From Capra hircus (taxonomy: Eukaryota > Chordata > Mammalia > Artiodactyla > Bovidae): 64,000 nt of DNA. The notes under the pieces were generated by a model that had not been told where the DNA came from, made no database searches, and saw only the letters and a list, made by a program, of their open reading frames with translations. A program made the position numbers and the translations under genes. Within the stretch, counting starts at the first letter, position 1, and every line of letters begins with the position of its first letter. This document shows, piece after piece, positions 11,690 through 23,639 of the stretch. Where the stretch lies: contig NC_030831.1 of assembly GCF_001704415.2 (NCBI RefSeq), positions 43,942,134-44,006,133 on the forward strand. Reading direction: 5' to 3'.

Positions 11690-11930
11690 GCTGCTGCTAA
11701 GTCACTTTAGTTGTGTCCGACTCTGTGTGACCCCATAGACGGCAGCCCACCAGGCTCCTCTGTCCCTGGAATTCTCCAGGCAAGAATACTGGAGTGGGTT
11801 GCCATTGCCTTCTCCACTGCATGCATGCATGCTAAGTCACTTCAGTCATGTCCAACTCTGTGAGACACCATGGACAGCAGCCCCACCAGGCTCCTCTGTC
11901 CAAGGGATTCCCTAGGCAAGAATCCTGGAG
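11690..11930 (-). mobile_element. BOV-A2 type dimeric SINE, minus strand, with 12-bp TSD
   Basis: Two BOV-A units in reverse, each with the CCACCAGGCTCCTCTGTCC word, are preceded by the GCTGCTGC end. The 12-base word TAGCCATTGAAT occurs exactly at 11678-11689 and 11931-11942. This perfect target-site duplication fixes the edges and implies a recent insertion. Confidence 0.95.
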
Positions 11931-12285
11931 TAGCCATTGAATAGAGATTCCCTATTTTTAATGGGGTTGCTTGTGTTAGAGTTCTTTGTATATTTTGAGA
12001 TATTTGTTTGCAAATATTATTTGATATTTTGTTTGCAAATATTTTTTCCCAGTTATATCGTGCTTTTGATTTTCTGAACCAGGTCTTTCACATAGCAGAA
12101 ATCTTTAATTTTAGTAAGGCCATGGAATCCCTTGTTTTACTTTCTAATTGATTTTTTTGTGTTGTGTTTTAAAACTACAAAGCTTGTGATCTGCACGACC
12201 AAACCCAAGCTCATGTCAATTTTCTTTTATATTTCTTCTATAATTTTGAATAGTTTTGCATTTAAAATTTGTCTATGAATAATTT

Positions 12286-12499
12286 GGTGTTTCCCTGGTG
12301 GCTTGGTGGTAGAGAATCTACCTGTCAGTGCAGGAGACGTGGGTTTGATTCCTGGGTTGGGAACATCCCTGGAGGAGGAAATGGCAACTCACTCCAGAAT
12401 TCTTGCCTGGAGAATCCCATGGACAGAGGGGCTTGGGGGCTGTAGTCTATGGGGTCACAAAAGAGTCAGCCGTGAGTTAGGGACTAAACAACAAAAACG
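12286..12499 (+). mobile_element. Bov-tA type SINE, plus strand, with TSD
   Basis: The head GTTTCCCTGGTGGCTTGGTGG and the body words AGGAAATGGCAACTCACTCC, TCTTGCCTGGAGAATCCCATGG and GGGGTCACAAAAGAGTCAG are all present. The word TGAATAATTT flanks it at 12276-12285 and 12500-12509. Confidence 0.93.
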
Positions 12500-12639
12500 T
12501 GAATAATTTTGAGTGCATTTGGTATAAGTTGTAAAGTTTGTACCTACATTTATTTCATCCATATGGTTTCCAATTCATTGCTTTTAAGTTTTAGAAAAGT
12601 TTGGGGTTATTGTTTCCATTTCAGTTCGAATTTCCAGTT

Positions 12640-13118
12640 TAGGGGATTCAGCAGTTCTGCCTGCAGGAGTGCTGTCTCCCATGAAGTGTGAGGGAGGCAT
12701 GGCCTGCACCTCCCACAGTGACCACGGGGCGGCGCTAAACTCACCTCCCTGACCCACAGCGCTTCTGCTTTCCGGTGGATTTGGCTCCCAGCGCAGCTGA
12801 GAGGCGAAGGCAATGGCAACCCACCCCAGTGTTCTTGCCGGGAGAATCCCAGGGACGCGGGAGCCTGGTGGGCTGCTGTCTATGGGTCGCACAGAGTCGG
12901 ACACGACTGAAGCGACTTAGCAGCAGCAGCAGCAGCTGAGAGGAGCTGTGTCTTCTGAGACACCGCAGGGCTTCCATCTGGAACTCCCGGGTCAGCTTCT
13001 CTGCCGACAGGAGCTCATTTCCCTTAACGACTCCCTGGGGTTTTGGCCTCACACGGGGCTGCGTCCACGCTGGGTCGTTTGTTGACGACCCAGGCAACCC
13101 GGAGAGGCAACGGTGAGG
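12640..13118. repeat. GC-rich module inside L1 (copy C)
   Basis: Not L1-like. It shares ordered words with 31700-32490 and 33450-33770: a TTTCAGTT-GAATTTCCAG edge, GTGCTGTCTCC, CCTCCCTGACCC (12744-12755), a single GACAGGAG...CTGGGGTTTTGGC unit near 13005-13045, and a GGTGAGGAAAA edge at 13112. It holds a BOV-A SINE at 12805-12932. Its origin is unknown; compared with the other copies it has one internal repeat unit. Confidence 0.7.
12805..12932 (+). mobile_element. BOV-A monomer SINE, plus strand, with 11-bp TSD
   Basis: GGCAATGGCAACCCACCCC through GAGTCGGACACGACTGAAGCG to a CAG-repeat end. The word CAGCTGAGAGG is duplicated at 12794-12804 and 12933-12943. It sits inside the GC-rich module and so is younger than it. 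Confidence 0.94.
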
Positions 13119-14573
13119 AAAACGGAGAAGTCTGGAGAGACGTCTTTGTGTGAATGACTGCTGTTCTCAGTCAATCTAGAGGGACTTGGTGTGGAAAGCT
13201 GGGTTTTTCGTCAGTTTTGTGTGCAGCGCAGATGAGGTCTAAGTTCTTTCTTTGGTATGTGGTGTCCGGTTTTCCTAGCACTGTTTATCCTTCCCCTTGG
13301 TGAGTCATTGACCCGTTGTCATAGGTTAACAGAGCCATCGTGTGGGCTGAATTCTGGGCTGTCTGTCCTGTTCCTCTGGGCGGTGTGTCTCTTCTTGCGC
13401 TCACAGTTTTGGTGACTGTAGCTTCACCAAATGCAGTGCAAAGTCAGGGAGGGAGATATCTCCTGCCTAGTCTCCTTTCTCAGGGTCCTCTTAGCTCTTT
13501 GCGATCCTTTGTGATTCCACTCAAATTTTAGAAGGATTTGCTCTTTTTCTGTGAAAAGTTTCATTGGAATTTTAGGAGGGCTTGCCTTCACTGTATACTT
13601 TGGGTAGAATGGACATTTTAACAATAAGAATTCTTGCATTTCATGAGCAGGGGTATCTTTCCAGTGATTCGTATCTTCTTCAATTTATTCATCATTGTAA
13701 AATTTTCAGTATGCAGGTATCTAATATCCTTTGTTAAATTTATTCCTTGGTATTTTGTTCTTTTTGATGCAGTTGTAAATAATTTTGTTTTTTCTCTTTT
13801 TGATGGCTCATTATTAGTGTTTAGAAATGCAGTTGATTTGTATATATTGATTTTGCATCTTTACTGAATTCATTTCTAATTTTTTTGGTGGAATGATGTG
13901 GAAAATCGGAATTCCAAAATTCCACTGTTTCTACCACATCCAGGTCATCCACAACACAGAAAACAGTGGCTCCTAATATGATTTTCCCACAGTGCCTCTA
14001 AATCTCATGTGGACTTTGGGTGAACTGGATCTTGGTATGTCTTGGCCTCTGTCTGGAAGTTGGATGCTTTCTGTTTTTCTGGAATGGTTTTGACATGGTG
14101 TTTTGAAAAGTAATTTACATACCAGTAATTTCAAATGTATAGACAACTTTACAAACATAAAAGCAAATTTTGTATTTGATTAAATATATTCCTAAATATA
14201 TATGTTGACATTATTTAAAGTGGAATTGCTTTCATAAATTCTTTTTCAGATTATTTATTGCTATGTACATGTATAAGATAAATGTTTATGAATTAATATT
14301 CTTTCCTGTAACTTTACTGAATTAGTTGACTAGTCAAATAATTTTTTGTTGTTTTAGGAAGTTTTATCTGTAAGATGGTGTGATCTGTATTCTGTTAATT
14401 GATATAGTTTTAATTTTTCCATTCACACATGAAAATTTTGTTTCTTTCCTTAAAACTCTAGGTTGAACTTCCAGTACCCTATTGAGTAACAGTGGTGAAG
14501 GTCAGCTTCCTGGCCTTGTTCCTGATTTCAGGAGCAAATCTTTCAGTTTTTAACACTGAGCATGAAGTTTGCT

Positions 14574-14848
14574 TGGAGAAAGCAATGGCAACCCACTCCA
14601 GTACTCTTGCCTGGAAAATCCCATGGACGGAGGAGCCTGGTAGGCTGCAGTCCATGGGGTCACTAGGAGTCAGACACGACTGAGCGACTTCACTTTCATT
14701 TTTCACTTTCATGCATTGGAGAAGGAAATGGCAACCCACTCCAGTGTTCTTGCCTGGAGAATCCCAGGGACGGGGGAGCCTAGTGGGCTGCCGTCTATGG
14801 GTTGGCACGGAGTCGGATACGACTGAAGCGACTTAGCAGCAGCAGCAT
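14574..14848 (+). mobile_element. BOV-A2 dimeric SINE, plus strand, with TSD
   Basis: Two BOV-A units are joined by a GACTTCACTTTCATTTTTCACTTTCATGCATTGG-type linker and end in AGCAGCAGCAG. Flanks GCATGAAGTTTGCT and GCATGGAGTTTGCT (one mismatch) are the target-site duplication. The insertion split antisense L1. Confidence 0.94.
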
Positions 14849-15240
14849 GGAGTTTGCTATAGCTTTGTATATTATTCTTTTTAATATTGCACAAATATTC
14901 CTTTATTCCTACTTTCTTGAATGTTTGTATCATGAGATAGCATTAGGGTTTGATTATAGTTTCTTCTGCAGTAATTGATATGATAGTCTGTTTTTACATC
15001 GTGCCCTTACATGGTTCACTGTGTTGCTTAGTTTTAATATGTGAAACAACCGGACACTTTTGGTGTCGAGATACTTGCTTATGGCATCATCCATGCAATG
15101 TTCTGTTGGTTTCATGCTGCTCTAGTTTTGTGGAGGATTTTTGTGTTCATAAAGTATGCTGGTGTAGTTTTACTTTTCTGATGTATTTGTGTGATTTGAT
15201 TAGATTTTTCTTGGTGTTGGTTTGGAGGGTTGGCATCAGG

Positions 15241-18200
15241 GCTGGGAGTGGTGTGAGAGCTGGGTTATGGGTTATGGTTGCTGTTTTGAGACCCTGCACA
15301 TAGGGTCCAGGCTACCCTCCTGTGACATGCCTGTCCTGCCAGCTCCTGCCCCACCCTCTAGAGACTCCTCACTCCCCAGAGGGCAAGGGTGACCACCCCC
15401 ATTGGCATCCCTCCTGCCTCTGCCTGTCCATCCCTTCTCCCTGAGTCAGGACACCACTTCCTCCACGAGGCTCCTGGATTCCGGCCTTGGAGTATCCCCT
15501 CTGCCACATGTCCCCACAAGCTGTGTTGACCCCCAGGATTTGTCGCCTCAAGAGGCCCCAGGATCATGGACTCCCCTGGGCTGAGATGAGGTCACTGACC
15601 TGTGTGTGAGGAGGGAGCAGAACTCATGGGGGAGAAGGCAAGATGAGAGCAGGAGATAGAGACGGGCAGGGAGAGACCGGGGCCGACTGACCACAGAGCC
15701 TTCAGGAGGAGCCGGTGCCCGACACCCGGACCTCAGGCTCCAGGCCTGAGACAAGCACCCCGTTCCAATACCCACTCCCCCCAGGGTCTGGTATGTGTGA
15801 TGGGGGCTCGAGAAACAGATATCTGGCCTGTGGGGGAGGGACGCTGTGCTTGTTGAAACCCAGGACGGTCACTGGCCACTTCCCCTCTAGACATAACCCC
15901 CACTCTTCCTGGGGGGGAACCCAGGGTCCAAGAACCTTCTACTCTTCCCTGTTATGGCTACCTCTCCCCCCACCCCCTGCCACCCGGCATCTCAGGCCTC
16001 GGAAAGAAGCCACAGTGTTGTGACTATGGCAGCTGGCTGCAGGCCACCCCCATCCCACCTCCTGACCCGAATGTGGCCATCTGAGTCACTCCCCCCCAAC
16101 CCAGGTGCCTTGTTTCACAGGACAGGTCCTTTCCTGGAGGCGGGTATCCAGCGGGCAGTGGTGACTGAGGCCTGTGAATCTGGCCAGAGAGGCCCTCCCC
16201 AGGAGCCCAGGCACAGCTGGGCCCGAACAGCTCCATCCCTCCCCTTCCATACCCCTTGGAGTGAGGATAAGGCCCTAATGACCCCCAAGAAGAGACATGA
16301 CACCCAGAGGACTCGACCATCCGCAGACCAGGGACTGAGTGTCCACCTCGCTCCCTCAGAGAGAGCGTGAAGGCCCGCGTCCCCACAAACATCCAGCCTC
16401 AGGGAACCAGGCAGACAGAAAACCGCCTTGGGTCGGGGTGGCCTCAGGGAGGACGCAGGCCTTGCCGAGCACTCACTGACCGGCCCACTGGCGTCACCCT
16501 GCCCCTCTCCCGCTCCCTGTGACCTCACCGCCTCATTCGGAAACCCTCCTCTCTAGGCTCCAAGTGCCCACACTTCCCACCTCAGCCCCGTCTCTCTCCA
16601 TCTGCCCTTTTCCCGCGCCAGGTGAAGAGGAGTGTGAACGCCTCCACTGTTGTGTTCAGCAGAGTGGATGGGGCTTCCCTTTTCTTCCTGGCTCGCGTCT
16701 AGCTGGACTCCGCGTGGTTCCCAGAGGTGCAGGGGTGGGGTGCCGCCCCAGCAGGAAGCAGCCCTGGCACCTGTGCCTGCAGCGCCACCTGCCGGTGTCT
16801 TCGTCCTCCCGTTGGGCATAGTCTTCCCCTTTCCTCTCTGCCGGGGATTATCTGTCTCCTTGCCGTCGAGGGATCAGTTTCTTGCCCCCATCCCCTTCAC
16901 CCCCAGCTCCACACCCCTCGTGCAGAATCAGGGATGACCCAGGACTCTCCCTGGGCTCCCCTTCCTGCCCACCCTTGGTCGTGTCCTCAGTCACCTGTGC
17001 TGAAGGGTGAGGGTTCCCTCCAGATGCTCCTAAACGCTTCACCCCAACATCCTCCTGGGGGATCCGCTCGGGTCCTGTAGGGTAGCTCCACCCTCACCAG
17101 GCTCCGACTGTATGAGGAGGGCAGGCATCAGGCCTGCTGCGTGCACTGCTGTGCCTCCCGCTGTATACGCAGTCATGACCCTGCCCTAGGACATGGGAAA
17201 GGCAGCCCTCCCCTATGTGGGGAGATGTGACTGACCATAGGGTGGACGTCAGCTCTTGGCTCGCGTCAAGGGCGGCCTGGTGCTCGCTCCTGGGACCCTT
17301 TCCAACCCAGCCTGACCCTGAGCTGGCTTTGTTCCCTTCCTGTTGTTCGTCTGTTGGCCTCGCTCTGAGAGCAGAGCAGGGCAATGTGGTCAGTGGTCAC
17401 AGGCTGAGGCACACGGACACTGGCTGACCCATGTGCCCCCCTGCTGGCCACACCGATCGGGCACTGCACCGGGGCCTGTTTGGTGTGGGGTCACCTGCCC
17501 GCAGAGAGGCCATGCCTCTGCTCTTGGCTCCAGAGTTCACCTTGAGTCTGACAGGCGTGTCCTTGCTCCAGGCTGCTCTGTGCTGATAGCATAGTGCATG
17601 GTGGGGCTTCCTGAGTCTCCCGTGGGGGTTGGAGGCCAAGGTTGGGCATGTCGTGGCACCATGTTGCTGTGACAGACCCCAGTAAATCCTGCACCTCAGG
17701 ACTCAGGTGATCTTCCTGAGCTGCTGCAGCCGAGGAGGATGGACCCTGCTCCTCATCTCTGTCCTCACTGAGTTCAACCTGCATCCTTCACCATAACTAA
17801 CCCCAAGTATAACAGCTTCGGGGACTTTTGGGAGCCTCCAAGAAAAGCAGCTGGGAGGGGGTCTCTGGGACCTTGACTCTGCAGTTGGGGTCAGAAGTGG
17901 GGGGTCTTGGGCCCGTGGAATCTGGAGAGCCCCTCTACCAGGGGAGGGCCAGGAGATCCCAGGTGGTAGTTAGCTGAGTCCAACCCCTCAGCCTGCAGGC
18001 CTGGTCCTTGCCTCTGAGAAATTTCCTAGGGTGGGGTCCTGGTGCCGCACGTGCCCCCATGCTGTGGCCTCCTGAGTCTCCAGGGAGGATAAGGAGTGAG
18101 AAGGCTTGTCCACAGAAAGGGAGCTTCTGTCAGAACAGAGCCTGGGGCTGCCGCACCCCCACCTCCACCACCCGCCCTGGTGCATGGGGCAGGACCATGA

Positions 18201-19685
18201 GAGTGAGGCTCCTTCCCCTCCCAAGACATGCAGGACACATGGGACACTGTTCATTGGACCTTCATTCAGGGTTAAAACCTCCCACGCAGGCCTGTTGGGT
18301 GAAAGACACCATTTAAAGACTATTAATGGGGTGGAGTGGGCTGGGGGATGAAGCTGGGGTGGGGCAAGTTGGAAAGTCACCTGAGGACACGCTCTCCCTG
18401 CAGCAACCCCCAGGTGAGCCCAGGTGGAGGTGGACCCCTCTAGTCAGAGCCCTCACAGGTCAGACATCACATTCTGGGCCCTTGGGGAACAGGTATCTAA
18501 GTATCCCCAGTTCTTGTCTACACCTGCTGCAGTCAGGGCCGGCTCTGTCTTTGTCTTCTTTTTTATTAATATTTTATTTGCATTTTTGGAGAAGATTTAG
18601 TTTCACAAGAAACACTTTTTTTTTTTTTCCCCACACAAAGTTTTAAAAATAGAGAATCTATTATCTTGGAAGAATAGAAGAAGTCTCTTTGGCCAGCAAG
18701 GGGCAATTCAGATTGGAGGAACTAGTGAGGCAAGTTGTATGCAGGAAGTTCCGATTAATCCAGTTGTAGGAATAAGATGAATGTCTTCTTGTCTAGTTGT
18801 GTAAAGCTCCTAATGGGCTGTTTCAGCTCAACACTGGTAACACAACCAAGCCTCTAGGGTCCCATGTGTTGTGGACACAGGGCTGACTCACTCTCCAGGA
18901 GGTTGCGTCTGTTCACAGAAGCCACAAGCAGCTCCCAGGTGCCCCAGTCCTGTCGTGACTCTTGAGGGCACAGACCTCTGCTCTCTGTCTGCTTCTGCTC
19001 CTGCTGGGCTGACTTCTGCTTGGTCTTCTCCACTCTGCTGACAGGCTCTTTAACTCTGGGTTTTTGTTTATGTGCAGGTGGATCCATGGCTTAGCTTCTG
19101 TAGACTTCTTAGCACTGACCTGGAGGACAGAAGAAGGTTGATCTCCGGGCCTGGAGTCTGAGCCCGCCACTGCCCTGTCTTCTTCATGGCCAAGTTCTCA
19201 TCCCTCTCTCGGGGGCCGATGGGATGGGGTGTCCACGGCAGGAGCAGGAGTCCATGACTGGATGCGGGTGCCCACACCAGGACTGGTGGGTCTGTCGGGA
19301 GCTGGGGACCCCAGGGCAGGCAGGAGGGCTCCCACCGATCTTGTGGGTCCACACATCCCAGTCGGAGGCCCGCACAGGGAGCAGCAGGCTGTCGATGGGA
19401 CCAGTCCAGCCTGTGCAGGTGCCTGACCACCAAGTGGTCAGCACAGAATATGCACGCCCTGGCAAAGCTCCGGCACTCCTGGGAGGACACTCAGCATGGT
19501 CCCTGGAATCACTGGGAGGTCAGCCTACAGGGTACCCCCACCCCCCTCAGCCTCACTAAGTTACAGTGAGAAACAAAAGACGCCTCCGTGCAGGAAGACA
19601 GAGTGTCAACAGACTGAACACTGTCCTGAGGAAGGCAGGCTGGTGTCTGGGAACTGGGTGCTATAGTGGGGGTGAATGGGGGGGC
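15241..19685. other. GC-rich, SINE-poor DNA without a supported gene
   Basis: About 4.4 kb of C- and G-rich text. Open frames of 60-140 codons exist on all strands but overlap one another, are rich in P, S, G and R, and show no domain. I see no convincing exon with splice sites. A poly-T run lies near 18617-18630. A good CTCF-like motif is at 17433-17451 and a weaker one at 18691-18704. Confidence 0.55.
17433..17451 (-). promoter_or_regulatory. CTCF-like binding motif
   Basis: The minus strand reads TGGCCAGCAGGGGGGCAC, close to the CTCF core (CCAGCAGGGGGC). This is a motif match only. The position in GC-rich, SINE-free DNA makes it a plausible boundary site. Confidence 0.45.
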
Positions 19686-19689
19686 TCCC

Positions 19690-20095
19690 AAATGCTATGT
19701 CCACGACATGACCCCAGAATCTGTGAATGGAACCTTATTTGGAAGTAGGTCTGTGCAGGTATAATTGATTGTGGATCTGGAAATGAGGTCATCCTGGATT
19801 GGGTGGCCCTCAATCAAAGAGGGCATAACAGATAGAGACACAGAGGAGACACCAGGTGAAGATGGAGCCAGAGATGGGAGGGGGGTGGTCACAAGCCCAG
19901 GAATGCCTGGAGCCCAAAAAACTGGAAGAGGCGGGAAGGACCCTCCACTGGAGCCTCTGGAGGGGGCGCAGCACTGGGATACCCTGACCTCAGACGTCTG
20001 GTCTCCAGGACTGAGAGAGGCCAGGCTTCTTTTGTTCTGAGCCTGTGTGTGTGCTCGTTTGTCACAGCTGCCCCGGGAAGCTCATGCAGCTGGTG
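19690..20095 (-). mobile_element. MLT1-type (ERVL-MaLR) solo LTR, minus strand
   Basis: The words CCCCAGAATCTGTGAATGGAACCTTATTTGGAA, GTCATCCTGGATTGGGTGG, AGAGACACAGAGGAGACACC, GGAATGCCTGGAGCC, GGTCTCCAGGACTGAGAGAGG and GTTTGTCACAGCTGCCC follow the MLT1 LTR in reverse order. The complementary orientation of the same family lies at 25945-26345. There is no internal retroviral sequence. Confidence 0.8.
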
Positions 20096-20800
20096 AGAAG
20101 TGCCCTGCCCTGATCTAAAGCCTCCTTCCCATTACGGGCAGCCCCCTGCACCTATGCTGTTTGCACTAAACACTAGGTTCACACTGAGCCTCAGCTCTGC
20201 TTCTGGGCACTGGCATTTGGAGGGTGAGGGCAGACACCACCATGTGACCAGCCCCCAGCTAGGTGCCACGTCTTTAGTGAGCTTCCCTGGGGGATGTGGG
20301 TTGGGGGTGACTGTCAGGGTTCTGCCCTTCATCACTGGGGGAAGAGATACTCTAGACACCCTCGAGGGAAGAGGGGCATGAAGGGTCGTGAGTGACTGGC
20401 TCAGGGCCCCTCCCACCCATGCATCCCTACTGCACCCTGAGGCCTGTCTCAGCTGTGAGCACACTAGCCTGGAGCCTCCCAGCAAGTCCCTGAGGTGAGG
20501 TGGCCCAGCAGACCCACCCCCTTCCTCCATGTCTAGCAGGAGGGACATCCCTTCTCTCTGCCACTCCAGGAGTAGTTCTGGAGCCGATCTGCGAGTGGTT
20601 CTGGGGTTTGCAGGCTGAGCCCCTGTTGCTGTGCTCCCCGCATGAGCACCCAGAACAAACTGTCCGCCCTGCTGTCTGAATGCCCTCCTCTCTCCACTCA
20701 GTATTGTCAGGAATGGATCAGGTGGTTCTGTAGCAGCGTCTGAACCCTCCTATATTAGGGGTATTCTTGTTCACAACCTGTCTCATTGTAAGTTGATTTT
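20096..20800. other. Unassigned GC-rich stretch
   Basis: No named element or gene. A 138-codon minus-strand frame (20132-20548) has no domain and is not called. Confidence 0.5.
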
Positions 20801-20811
20801 ACTATATTATT

Positions 20812-21515
20812 GATGTAGGAGATAGATGGGCTCCAGATTAGACATTTATAACTGGCCTCCTGTTTGCATGTCACGGGACACAAAGAAGTGGGCTTCAGGG
20901 TGGATACTTAACAACTGTTAGCTTTTCTGAGAGAAGAGAGAGGTGGGCTTCAGTCTAGGTATTTACAGTGAGCCTCCTGGTTGCCCTCCAAAATGGAAGT
21001 AACAACAGAGAGTAAATAGCCATTGTTTGTCTCTTGTAAACACCTTACGGTAATAGTCAAGGTAAGGACAAAGAGGGAACAAAACCCTGTATGTGTAAAG
21101 GATTCAGGGATCTCTGCCCCTCCCTCTTTTGGGACAAGGGAGACTCTACATATGCACAGAAAGGCTTCTTGTGGCTCAAACTCAAGAGATAATGCCAGGC
21201 CATAATGAGTCTTGCTCCTCCCAGAAATCTTCACTTCAAGATCCATCTCGGCTGAGGGGTGAGTGTGCACCCAGGGGTAGGTCCCAGAGTGAGTCAGGTG
21301 TGGGAAAAGAAACCAGGTAACTCGCCTGAAGGAAGACAAAGATCCGGAAGAAGTTCCTCCTCACTAGGGGGTTCGCCCATACCCTTTCCCTGCTGTGCTT
21401 CTCTCTTAACAAACCATTTCTCTGTGTGCTGTGCCACTTGTTTTTCTAAGTCTCTAATAATTTTATACCTGCATTTACAGTTTCTGCCTCTGTGATAAAT
21501 ATATTTTTCACTGGG
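20812..21515 (+). mobile_element. Possible ERV LTR with U3-like direct repeats
   Basis: It starts near TGATGTAGGAGATAG and contains three related words, ATGGGCTCCAG (20826), GTGGGCTTCAG (20888) and GTGGGCTTCAG (20943). CCTCCTG...TTGC text follows the first and third, so the layout resembles U3 enhancer repeats. It ends in GATAAATATATTTTTCA. The text resembles a ruminant endogenous-retrovirus LTR, but I cannot prove its ends and see no retroviral genes beside it. Confidence 0.45.
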
Positions 21516-21523
21516 GGCAAAGA

Positions 21524-21625
21524 TCCCTTGTTGGTCTGGTGGCTAGGGTTCCTGGTTCTCATCCAGGCTTTCCAGGTTCAGTTCCTGGGCAGGGAATTTA
21601 AGATCTCACTTCATATCACTGCTCG
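21524..21625 (+). mobile_element. CHR-type SINE, plus strand
   Basis: CCCTTGTTGGTCTGGTGGCTAGGGTTCC, CAGGTTCAGTTCCTGGGCAGGGAA and TTAAGATCTCACTTC follow the tRNA-Glu-derived SINE in sense orientation, including a B-box-like GGTTCAGTTCC. Confidence 0.75.
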
Positions 21626-21682
21626 CTGCTAACTCAATCATTATATTAAGTGACACACCTCCTGGTGGCCATGACCCAACAT

Positions 21683-21890
21683 GAAAAAAAGTGAAAGTGA
21701 AGTCACGCAGTCACGTCCGACTCTTTGCAACCCCACGGACTGTAGCCTGTACCAGGCTTCTCCGTCCACGGGATTTTCCAGGCAAGAGTACCAGAGTGGG
21801 TTGCCATTTCCTTCTCCAGGGGATCTTGCCGAACCAGGGATCCCGCCTTGCAGGCAGACGCTTTACCCTCTGAGCCACCAGGGAAGCTTC
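21683..21890 (-). mobile_element. Bov-tA type SINE, minus strand
   Basis: GTCACGTCCGACTCTTTGC, CCACGGACTGTAGCCTG, GTTGCCATTTCCTTCTCC and GAGCCACCAGGGAAGC are the reverse of the SINE. The flanking words CCCAACATGAA and GCCAACATGAA look like a target-site duplication. Confidence 0.93.
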
Positions 21891-21924
21891 ATAAGCCAAC
21901 ATGAAGAACCAAAAAAAGGTAAAA

Positions 21925-22165
21925 AGGAGGTGGTACCCCACTAACTTGGAAAAACCCTGCCCTTCCCTCAGACGTACCTGCCTCCTCAGCATTAGGCTCA
22001 CTCCTCCTCTCTCTGCCTTTACTGTTAAAAATTGAACCACTTTTTCCAGGTGGGCAAGAAGTTAAGCAGTGACCTTAGTTCCTGCTTCTCTGTTCTTTGG
22101 CCACTGAATAAAGCCTGTGCTGTGTTGGTCTCAGCTTTGGTTTCATAATCATCTACTTGAACCTG
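21925..22165 (+). mobile_element. Possible LTR R/U5-like fragment
   Basis: The words TCTGTTCTTTGGCCACTGAATAAAGCC and GTGCTGTGTTGGTCTCAGC contain an AATAAA signal followed by a U5-like stretch, as in LTRs. The pyrimidine-rich part at 21955-22020 would be its upstream half. No internal sequence is seen. Confidence 0.4.
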
Positions 22166-23325
22166 AATGGAAAAAGGAAACTCTCCCTATTGAGACAGAC
22201 ACCCTCTAGCCAGGGTAGGGCCTGAGCAGCGTCCATAGGACTTAACTTGGTGACAGCCTGTGAGGGGACGGTGGTACCTGCCTGGGGTGAGTGGAGGGCA
22301 CCCACAGCTGCAGCACCGGCTCCATTTCCAGTCTGACTTGGTGACACTGGCTGCCGGTGTCATCAGGAGGGACCCAGAAGCAGCACTTGGAGCCAGATCA
22401 GACATGCCTTTTCACAGGCTGTGGACGTACTGGGTTTAAGACTCTGTATCTAAAAAATAAACTGAGCTGCTAGAAGCTGATGTGTGTTCTGGACTTGAAA
22501 TCCATGTGCAGGGCAAAAGTTCCCACCATATCTTGACTTGGAAGCTTCTGCACAGGTGATGTCTGCATCAGTGCTTCCTTGCCAAGTCCTCCAGGCCTCC
22601 TTGGTGGGCACAGTGAGACCCACACTCCATGGGATCCTCGACCCAGAGCCTGAAGGGCCAGTGCTGGCAGGGCCTGGGGACGAGAGTTGCCGCTCCACCA
22701 ACACTGCTCAATTCCTCCTCCTTGGGGACCCAGGAGAGGCAAGGCCAATGGCACAGGCCAAGCTCGATGCACTTCTCCATGGCGGCCCCCAGGCCCTGCT
22801 CTGCTTACTCAGGCCCATTGTCTGCCCCTCCTGGTGCCCAAGTCCCACAGATTCACATTCCTTGTGTGGACATCCAAGTATACAAGTTGCCCCATGTCCC
22901 CTTCCCACATGGGACAACCCCCCTGCTCCCCCTGGCCCCGCTTCTCCCTAATGACGGCCTTCTCCTTGCTTGTTCTGGGTGGGAAAAGGGCCGAGGGGGA
23001 GGCTGGTTTGTCCTGACTGCTTCCTGGGGGCCCAGAAACTGGACTTAGGGGACATGGGGGAGGGCTGCTGGGCCTTGAGGTCTGGATGCTTCTGGGTGTG
23101 AGATGAACCATCACTGCCCCCAGGAGCCTGCTCCCTCTCAGATTCAGGAAACAGAAGGGCCCACCAAACTGACCCTATCCCGGGCTCTGCTGCAAGTCTG
23201 CTCACATTTGCTCCCCGGATCCTGAAGACAGACCTGTGGGAAATGGCCTGTGAGTCCCATACTGATGGTGTTCTGTGGAATTTCCACAAGACCTCTTTCT
23301 GGCCTGTTCTGCGCAAATTACTCAT
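22166..23325. other. Unassigned GC-rich stretch
   Basis: Many overlapping frames of 60-139 codons without domains. No splice pattern or named repeat. Confidence 0.5.
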
Positions 23326-23445
23326 CAATCCATGCTACCATCACCTCACAAGCAGACTGGGAGGCTGAGGCTCTGAGAAGCGAAGTAATCCACCCAGGAC
23401 AGACTGGGGCCACAGAGTGGGGTCTGTACCCATTGCCCACCCAGG
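23325..23445 (+). mobile_element. Possible MIR fragment
   Basis: GGGAGGCTGAGGCTCTGAGAAGCG, AAGTAATCCACCCAGGACAG and GGCCACAGAGTGGGGTCTGTACCC follow the core-to-3' order of MIR (gaggctcagagagg, aagtgacttgccca, ggtca). It is strongly diverged. Confidence 0.4.
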
Positions 23446-23639
23446 TAACTGCCCATTCACAGCACGTTCACATTTCTCACTTCTGGGGGCCAGCTCACTG
23501 AGCCTCCTTTTAGGGAGATTCACTTACCTCCTTTTACCAGGGCTTGTCTCACAACCTGTCTCTGGGATTATCCACAAGGCTTGTCACTCTGAAGCAGGGT
23601 TCGGTCTTGTTGAGTCCTGCCCCAAGGTCACAGGTGGGA

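Larger units (their letters stand above)
11943..15240 (-). mobile_element. Composite antisense L1 tract holding a GC-rich module (copy C)
   Basis: On the plus strand the reverse of L1 ORF2 can be followed at 11950-12275, about 13200-13890 and 14230-15240, with words such as TTTGCAAATATTTTTTCCCAG, ACATTTTAACAATAAGAATTCTTGC, TTCCTTGGTATTTTGTTC and TCACTTTACTGAATT-like text. SINEs interrupt it at 12286-12499, 12805-12932 and 14574-14848. A GC-rich non-L1 module (12640-13115) and a non-L1 stretch (13895-14150) are shared with the 31-35 kb units. Confidence 0.75.

Noticed and set aside
19068..19490. A 140-codon minus-strand frame considered as a pseudogene exon
   Set aside because: I could not tie the words to any protein family, and opposing frames of similar length overlap it.
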